From Platanthera guangdongensis (Eukaryota > Streptophyta > Magnoliopsida > Asparagales > Orchidaceae): 64,000 nt of DNA. The stretch is from contig CM077162.1 of NCBI GenBank assembly GCA_039583875.1, forward strand, positions 168,101,220-168,165,219. The letters run 5' to 3'. The notes beneath the pieces are model-generated. The model worked only from the letters and a program-made list of their open reading frames with translations, searched no databases and was not told where the DNA came from. Both the position numbers and the translations under genes were made by a program. Of the stretch, positions 57,023 through 64,000 are shown one piece after another. Every line of letters starts with the position of its first letter. Positions within the stretch are counted from its first letter, which is position 1.

Positions 57023-57322
57023 AGATTACTTAACCTTAGAATCCAAATAACTTTTGGGTCCTTGGTTCAAGTTAGCCTGAAACTTGACAAATCTGCATGC
57101 AACTCTTCTAACAGGTAGACTGTTATCCTTCCTGACACTGGTGTTGTGCCAATAGTCTAAGACATAATGGCCTATCTTGCCACAGCACCAACACTCATAC
57201 TTATTATACCTCTTTTTAGGTACAATCTTAGCTGTATTGTTGGCAGCAGATCTTTTGTTTTGTGCTGGGGCTTTGCCTTTATTATTGGATTGTGCAGCCC
57301 ATGTAGTTCCCTTAAAGTCTAA

Positions 57323-59065
57323 TCATGCCTTACCCTTTTGAGACACAAACTCATCAATTAAGGGTAGGACAGATTTTGTCTTAGAGAAACTAGCCACTAT
57401 TTCCTTCTCTTTCTGAAGTCTGTCTTTCAGACTTTTGATCTGATCATTTTTGAATGTGATTGTACCCATCTGAATAACAGTTATGTTTTTCAGCTTGGCA
57501 ATCTCATTCATCTTCTGATCTAACAGCTTTTCTGAATCAGATGCAGCCAACTTAAGAGCTGCAATTTCCTTAGCCTGATTTTTGGCCAGGTTTTTGTTTC
57601 TCTTAAGTTCCTGCAATAAATCTCCATATTCATCTATAAGCTGATGAATATCTCCTTCAGATTCAGACCCATCCACATCTCTTGATGCAGATGCATCTGA
57701 TTCTGACCTAGTGTAGTAATCAGAATCTACAGATAAACTTTTTACATTATTGGGACCAGGTTGATCCTGGCACTGGTCTTCTTCATACACAGCCATCAGT
57801 CCTTTGCACTGATGGTCTTCTTGCTCATTGATAGAGTCCAGTAATTTCAAGAACTCGTCCTCTTCTTCTGTTACAAACAAACTAATATAGGCCTCAGCCT
57901 CAGATTCAGACTCTGAAGTTGATTGATCTGTCCAACTTTTCTCTTTCTTAACTACCAAGGATTTATCCTTCTTGCTCTTGTGTTGAGACTTCTTTTTATC
58001 AGCAAACTCCTTCCTTTTATTTGGACAGTCAGCCATAACATGTCTAGGTCTGTTGCAGCAATAACAAATAATCTTTGATGTAGTAGACTTGCTAGGCTTT
58101 GTCCCACTCCTGTCCTTCCTAGATGATTTCCTCTTCTGATAATAGTCATCCTTGGACTGAGATGAGGATGCCTTAGATTTCCACTGCTTCTTCTTTAAGA
58201 ATCTCTGAAATTACCTTGTGAAAGTAGCAAAGTCTTCATCAGAATTACTACTGTCTGAACTGTGATTATCAGAATTTTCTGAGATCACTTATGCAGCTTT
58301 CTTAGGAGAAGATGGAGCCATCCTCCTATTCTTCCTTGTATCTTCTACCTTGAAGGCCACTGACTTTTCTCTATTATCATCCTTTGTATTTTTCTCTCCC
58401 TCCTTTCTGACCAACAGCTGCATCTCATAAGATAACAATTTGCCAAACAGTGTTGGAGGTGAAATTTCTGCCAGTCTGGCCACTTCCCTTATGACACAGA
58501 TCTTTTTATCCCAATCCTTAGTCAAAGACCTAAGGAATTTGTCATTCAGCTCATATGTACTGAAGATTCTTCCATAGGACATTAGTTCATTTACAATTCT
58601 ATAGAACTTCTGATAACATTCAGTTATGTTATCAGACTTGGCTTGTCTGAAACTCTGATATTCTTGATTAAGCATAGACTTTCTATCTTGCCTAACCTCT
58701 TCAGAACCCTCCATGTAGACAACCAATGTGTCCAACATCTCCTTGGAGGTTTTGTAGTGAATCAAATTCTAGAATGTTGAGTCATCTATGGCACTCACTA
58801 TAATATTCTATGCTCTTTTATCCATTGTAGCCAAGATGATCTCATCCTTAGTCATTTCTAAAAAATCCTTAGGAATCCTTTGATTAGAATCAAGAACAGA
58901 AACCTTCATTGGAATATATGGTCCTTCCTTAACTGTTATATAAATTCTAGGATCAGATGCCTCCATAAATAGTATGACCCTTTCCTTTCATATTCCAAAG
59001 ATTTCCTTCCTGCAGATAGGCAACTTCATTGAACCAAGTTCTTTATGGTTTTCTCCTGAACCCAT
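57323..59065 (-). pseudogene. gag: Gag of C4
   Basis: The start is near 59065 (MGSGENHKELGSM). Two or three stops precede MIHYKTSKEMLDTL (58765); then NITECYQKFYRIVNELMSYG, LNDKFLRSL and LGKLLSYEMQL-type sequence. After a stop at 58289 and shifts near 58200-58040 come a zinc knuckle CYCCNRPRHVMADC, a Lys-rich stretch, an acidic region and a coiled coil (KNQAKEIAALKLAASDSEKL). The order equals C2 gag. Confidence 0.8.
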
Positions 59066-59133
59066 CTTCTTTAACTTACTTCTGCCTCACAGATCTTACT
59101 CAGACTGTTAAGTCTATCTTTTGAGCAACCTCC

Positions 59134-59144
59134 CTCAGATACCA
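59134..59144 (-). other. Primer-binding site of C4
   Basis: TGGTATCTGAG on the minus strand, two bases from the LTR end, with one mismatch to the TGGTATCAGAG used by C2 and C5. Confidence 0.8.
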
Positions 59145-59146
59145 CT

Positions 59147-60911
59147 TGAAAGAATTGGTTCCTAAATACCTAGAGGGGGGTGAATATGTTCAATTCTGTT
59201 TCCTTCTAAGGCAGAATATTAATTCAGTTAATTAATAGAAACATATAGTTCTACAGCTATCAAAGAATAGAAATAACAATACCACACACAATCACAGATG
59301 GCACACTGATTTATAGTGGTTCCCCAAGGTCTGGGTACATCCACTTTCCCCCTTCGCCTATCTAGCAGTGTGCTAGATTCGGCCTAACTTCTTTCCTTCT
59401 CCTCAGATCCGCAGATCTTACAACTGAGAACCCAAATAAGGCTCCTACAACTCAGAGTGAGTCCACACTCCTACAGCTCAGGCAATCTACCCTACCTCAG
59501 CCTTTAATAAGCCCTACAACTCAGAGATGAAAATCTCCTACAACTTAGGCTCTGAGCCCTACCTCGGCCTTCAACAAGGCCTACCACTCAGAGAACTTAA
59601 TCTCCTACAACTCAGCCTTTATAAATAAGGCTTACAACTCAGATCTTCAAAAGATCCTACTGAAAATAGATGTAAATTTGAAATTTACCACCACCCTAGT
59701 TGAGAGAGAAAGGATGGAAGGTTTCTTGATCAGTTCTTGAAAGAATCTGATGTTAGAGATCAACCTGTCTTAGCTTTCTTTAAAGCTTCTTGAATCTGAA
59801 CATAGTAGGGTTGATCTCCTTTGAAGTCGATCTTCAATCAGCTTCTTTCTTGAAATTCAGAAATCAATCTGAATTCTTGTTGGCAGACTAGTTTAGAATA
59901 TGCACTTAAGAGACTTGTTGATGTAAGTCCCTTTCTTCACTTAAATAGATGGAGCTCTCTCTCTCTCCAAATTCTTCTGAAGATTCTTCTGAATTCTTCT
60001 GAATTCTTCTTTGAATTCTCTTGACAAACTTTGAGTAGATCACCACTTGAGAATGTCTTCTTAGATCTTCTGTTGAAAATCTTCTTCTATTTTTCGTGTT
60101 TATTTTTTTATCTCGTCTATTTCATGTGTGTGTCTTCTTCTATTGATAGAGTATGTCTTTATATAGAGTTCCTCCATGGTAACCGGCTAATCCGATTTCT
60201 AACGAACTTCTGACAGCTATGACAGCTTCAGTAGACTTGTTGAATATCACAGCTGTCAAGTCTTCAGTCACTTCTTGAAACTCTGTCTCTGTCAGCAAAG
60301 TGTCGAGACTGAACTTCATCATGTGTCGACACAAGTAGACTAAGTGTCGACACAAGCCTTGGTGGTGTCGACATAGCTCCCTTGGTGTTGACACTGCTTC
60401 TCGACACAGCTTCTGTAGAATGTGTCGACACTAGTTCTATGTGTCGACACAGTCACTTCTTCTCTTCACAAAAATCAACTTTGTTGAAACTCTGCTATGT
60501 GTCGACACAAGTCCTGTATGTCGACACATTTGATGTCGACAGAGTCTTCTGTGTGTCGACGTTGCCTCTGTGTGTCAACACAGTTGATGTCGACTAAGCT
60601 TTTCTGTGTGTCGACACTGCCTCTGTGTGTCGACATAGTTTCTTCTTGTGTCGACACAGCCTTTCCAAGTGTTGATACAATTGACTCTAGGTGTCGACTC
60701 AGCTTTTCTCCAGTGTCGACACAAGCCTTCATAAGTGTCGACATAGCTTCTTCTGGTGTCGACTCATGGACTTATAAACTTTTCCTGCATTCCTGCATTT
60801 TTTTAACCTGCACATATAAACTCAAAATAACATCAAATACACCTTGATGCATATCATTGAGTAAGGTGAGGCTTCTTCAAATCTGGTAAACATTTTCCAA
60901 TGTACCCAACA
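59147..60911 (-). repeat. 5' LTR of C4
   Basis: 1765 bp, partner of 48818-50550, with the same ends, the array at 60295-60775 and TATA-like TATATAAAG at 60157-60165. Compared with the left LTR the array has one extra GTGTCGACAC pair near 60421-60450. Confidence 0.95.
60295..60775 (-). repeat. U3 array of GTGTCGACAC words, C4 5' LTR
   Basis: About 18-19 GTCGA-core words in 480 bp, mostly in the same order as 49955-50410. The extra pair near 60421-60450 shows that copy number changed after or during the last replication. Confidence 0.9.
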
Positions 60912-60976
60912 TCAAACGAGTAGGAGTAAATAAATGCACACACGCACGCACTCTACTGAAATTAAAACACACATAC

Positions 60977-60977
<1 letters not shown>

Positions 60978-61026
<49 letters not shown>

Positions 61027-61407
61027 ACACACTACTGAAAAGAAAACGCACACACATTGTAAAAAGTACAACGCACATACACTGCAGAAAGTAAAACACA
61101 CACACACTGCAGAAAGTAAAATGCACACACACTGTAAAAAGTAAAACGCACACACACACTCTACTGAAATGAATTACTCACACACACAAGTCCTACCCAA
61201 ATGTGTAGGTGGAAAATTAAAGCGAGTCCTACTCAAACGAGTAGGAGAAAATAAAACACACACACGCACACTTGGTGAAATGAAAAACGGGCACACACAT
61301 GCATAAATGAAAACACACAAACACACACACACACACACACACACACATTGCTGAAATGAAAAACGCATACACACTTGCATAAATGCAAGCGCACACACTT
61401 GCATAAA

Positions 61408-61450
<43 letters not shown>
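60978..61450 (+). repeat. AC dinucleotide microsatellites in T2 LTR
   Basis: Three near-pure AC runs of about 30-60 bp with AAATGAAAA-type spacers between. The corresponding T LTR regions (6780-6900, 14340-14460) have only short CA-rich motifs, so the runs expanded in T2. Confidence 0.9.
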
Positions 61451-61452
<2 letters not shown>

Positions 61453-62430
61453 CTAAAAATAAAAACACACTCACACACGACAAAAATGAAAATGCACACA
61501 CACTGCAGAATGTAAAACGCACACACACACACTAATAAAATGACAGGAAGCGATAAAAAATTATCTCATACACACACGCACACATATGAAAAAAAAACAA
61601 AAAAACTAAGTTATCCAAAAAATTAAAACAACTACATTTCTACCGCTAGAATGTGGTAGAAATGCATAAAAAAGTAGAAATAATAATTATTTGAGCAAAA
61701 GAGTTTTCAAATTAATGCGAGAAAAATAAGTGCTTGAAAAATTAAAACGTTTACATTTTTACTGTTGTAATTTGCTGAAAATGCATAAAAAGTAGAAATA
61801 AAAATTGTTTGAGCAGAAGACTTTTTAAGTAAATGCGAAAATCGAAGGTGTTGAAAAATTGAAATAACACATATTCCATTCTTATAGCCTTGTAAAAAGG
61901 TTTGAAAAGTGGAAGAAAGTTAAAACGAAGCAAAAGTTTTATAACCTAAAAAAGAAAATTCTAAGTTAAAGAGTAATGAAAAACACTTTTGAAATCATTT
62001 TACAAGTTCATAAGAACGAATATAAAAACATAAAAATCCTAAATCTAAACCATTATAAGTAGTGTGATAAGAAAAATGGCTATAACAATGACTAGTAATT
62101 TTGATAAAATTTAAAGTAAATCAAAGCATTTTTGTCATTTTAAAGTACAAATTCCACAAATCTAACTCATACACGCACACACCCCATACAAAAATGAAAA
62201 CAAAGATACATAAGATTGATGAAAAGGAGGCATTCAGAGACATTCCAAAGCATTGTAAGGATGAAAATCCTAATGATTTTATTAACAAAGAAGTTGATTA
62301 CAAAAGCTTAAACAAACTTAAAAAGGAGGGGGGAGATTATCCTTACATAGTACTAAAACAACCCCTAGCAGCAGCCCTTAACACCAAAATGGTTCAAAAT
62401 TCGGAACTCAAACATCATACATCAAGGGCC

Positions 62431-62438
62431 TATTTATA
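62431..62438 (-). promoter_or_regulatory. TATA box of T2 LTR
   Basis: TATAAATA on the minus strand, at the downstream edge of the U3 array, as in both T LTRs. Confidence 0.7.
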
Positions 62439-62454
62439 GCCAAAAAAATCAGAT

Positions 62455-62900
62455 TACACGCCCTCGATCACGGGCGTGTAGGGGGGGCTTGTCAGCACTG
62501 TTGATGAAGTGATGTCGAGCATTCAATGCTTGTTGACTTCGGGGCGGTCCACGTGGAAGTCACGCCCATGTCTCTGTCGACACGAGTGTGTCGGAGGGTG
62601 TGTACATCAGGTGTATCTGGGGACGAGTTGCGTCAAAAGTTACCGGCGACGTCTTGTTAGTCCAGGTGGAGGCGTACATGCCCGTGTCACATCTTGACAC
62701 GGGCGTGTCGGGTATTGTCGACGATCTTCGGGCGCGGTTCGTCGATCAGGTGACACTGGCCTCGGTCATGGCCGTGTCATATTTGACATGGGCATGTCTG
62801 AGGGCGTGTCCAGCAATTATTCGGCTTTGGCTGATTTTTGTTTGAATCCAAGTCACACACCCATATGACGGCCATGTACTGAAGTACACGGGCGTGTACT
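62455..62900 (-). repeat. U3 array of ACACGGGCGTGT-type words in T2 LTR
   Basis: GACACGGGCGTGTCGG, ATCACGGGCGTGTAG, CTGTCGACACGAGTG and TGTCGACGATC words at irregular spacing, the same vocabulary as T but with different copies and order. Confidence 0.85.
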
Positions 62901-63071
62901 TGGCAAATTTTGACATTTTCTTAAAAATTTCAGAAAAATAAAATAAACTTAAGTTAGAATAAAATTTATAAAAAAGGAGCACTTTATTGAACAAAATTAA
63001 CTAAAAATAACAGAAATGAACTAAGACGGCTTAATTAATGTACATAAAAATACGTATATTTACAACTCATC

Positions 63072-64000
63072 AAATACCTCCGTACTTAAGCTTTTGTTAT
63101 TCCAGAGCAAAAGTTGGAGATGTACTTATAAGTAATTAAAAGAAATCCTAAGTTTAGCTACCGCTTGAATTAATTAAAAGAGAGATCAAAGTATTTATCA
63201 GGGGTATAAGAGTTAAGTTCTAAATCATGAAATTGATTTAAATAAAGGAAAAGTTTTGGCCAGAAAGACTTTTTGAAGTAGCCAAAGTGCAAACAAAAAT
63301 TATAATCGTTAGCTAACAAAAATAGATTGGAATTATAGGAAATTTAGCTTAAGAGTTTAAAAAAAATAATGCAATTTAAAAATTTTGATCTCAAAAAGAT
63401 TTTATATTAAGTCTAGAATCATTAAGATGGCTAAGTGGATTGTTTTTATTTATGAAGAGGGCTTTGGAGGAGGTGAGGTATATATATATATTATTATTTT
63501 TTCAAACCTCAAATTTAAATTTTTTTTTAATATGGATGTTTAGGAAAACGAAGTCTTATTTTCCATCACATACAATAGTAAATTTTTTGTACAACTTCAT
63601 TTAACCCAATGCATATGTATAGGAATAATGAATTTTATCCTCTTACTCTGTGACATATAATCTTTTCAATTATTGGATGCATATGTTTACGGAACGAAAT
63701 CTTATTCCCATTTACATATGTTCTTTTAAGGATAAAATATGGGGAGATGGGTTGTTTCAAAAAACTAGATTTTAATAAAAATAACTTTTAGGGCAACCTT
63801 TATAAATTAAACGTTCATGTGTCTCTAAAAAGCTTGAAGTAGAAATAATTGAAGTCTATAGTTGTTTTTTTTTCTAACATAATATACATGCCTCTATTTT
63901 AGATAAATTGGAAGTAGTGCCTAAAACAAGTCCCCAATCATAAGAACAAAGCATAAAGAATTATTTAAAACTTAACCCCGGATATTTAAATCTATCAATC
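63072..64000 (-). other. T2 internal 3' non-coding region
   Basis: AAGTACGGAGGTATT, the polypurine-like tract, abuts the LTR. Beyond it the sequence aligns with T 8446-9400, including the strongly conserved block around 63608-63740. No coding frame is supported. It runs off the window. Confidence 0.75.

Larger units (their letters stand above)
48818..60911 (-). mobile_element. Element C4: Ty1/copia element with ORF3, inserted in T2 LTR
   Basis: 12.1 kb: LTRs 48818-50550 and 59147-60911, target duplication TCAAA at 48813-48817 and 60912-60916, and PBS and polypurine tract present. The order on the minus strand is as in C2: gag, protease, integrase, RT, RNase H, ORF3. It carries more frameshifts than C2. 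Confidence 0.95.
60917..63071 (-). repeat. 3' LTR of T2, right part
   Basis: It resumes at CGAGTAGG after the TCAAA duplication and ends ACTCATCA. It contains long AC repeats (60978-61040, 61316-61346, 61417-61450), two more hairpin words, TATAAATA at 62431-62438 and the U3 array at 62455-62900. Cys/Val-repeat frames on the minus strand come from the AC repeats. Confidence 0.85.
47740..64000 (-). mobile_element. Element T2: Athila-like element of the T family, 3' end
   Basis: The 3' LTR (47740-48817 plus 60917-63071, split by C4) and the start of the internal region (63072-64000) are visible. The plus-strand ends TGATGCACG and ACTCATCA give a TGATG inverted terminus. Sequence follows T: the AGGCAAGTGCACCTATCGCA block, the CCTACTCAAACGAGTAGG hairpins, CA-rich tracts, TATAAATA and the U3 words. 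The rest is right of the window. Confidence 0.85.

Noticed and set aside
49955..60847. Repeat arrays with regular-looking palindromic units, resembling a CRISPR array
   Set aside because: Spacing is irregular, the units are 8-10 bp, the spacers are similar rather than unique, the DNA is plant nuclear and no cas genes are present.
60877..61532. Cys/Val-rich minus-strand frames (MCVCVC-type)
   Set aside because: They translate AC microsatellites; a cysteine-rich secreted peptide is not supported.
1..64000. tRNA, rRNA, snRNA, or host protein-coding genes
   Set aside because: I searched by eye for tRNA-like cloverleaf boxes and non-transposon protein motifs and found none. Only tRNA-complementary primer sites are present.

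Overview
The window is plant nuclear repeat DNA. I see no host gene, tRNA, rRNA or organellar sequence. Nearly every base belongs to LTR retrotransposons of lineages known from flowering plants: Tekay-type chromoviruses with a C-terminal chromodomain, an Athila-type Ty3/gypsy family, a Tat-type Ty3/gypsy element, and Ty1/copia elements with initiator-Met tRNA primer sites. The species cannot be named from this sequence. Element names used here (A, G, G2, T, T2, R, C2-C5) are mine. No coding unit is fully intact; all carry stops, frameshifts, deletions or altered catalytic residues.

Layout, left to right. 1-3205: 3' end of plus-strand Tekay-like element A with a 2.6 kb LTR that contains a 103-bp tandem repeat. 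3206-4910: a second, diverged copy of part of the same LTR. 5161-17640: remains of minus-strand gypsy element G (protease, gag), broken by Athila-like element T (LTRs 5583-8445 and 13188-16028, pol between them). The G-protease/T-LTR junction occurs twice, so this block was rearranged after T inserted. 17650-18380 and 30463-33008: integrase, RNase H, RT and protease of a second G-family element (G2), split by copia element C2 (18381-30462, TSD CACCC). 33009-37903: plus-strand Tat-like element R, inserted in the G2 protease and cut by copia element C3 (from 37904). C3 holds copia element C5 (39903-46904, TSD AGTTG) and is then entered by Athila-like T2 (47740 to window end). The T2 LTR holds copia element C4 (48818-60911, TSD TCAAA). 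The deepest chain is G2 > R > C3 > T2 > C4.

Main pattern. Elements of different superfamilies carry, in the U3 part of the LTR just upstream of the TATA box, a dense array of one short self-complementary word, usually centred on TCGA or on CG-rich inverted arms. C4 uses GTGTCGACAC, C3 ACTCGAGT, C2 the arms ATCGTCGA/TCGACGAT, and T/T2 GACACG-GG-CGTGTC. C2, C3 and C4 share a conserved R/U5 region but have different words. In C2 and C4 the family word recurs inside the element, between RNase H and an extra third ORF. There it is followed by a TATA box and then the ORF3 start codon. This suggests a separate internal promoter for ORF3, built from the same kind of parts as U3. It is an inference from sequence layout and is set out in the findings with tests.
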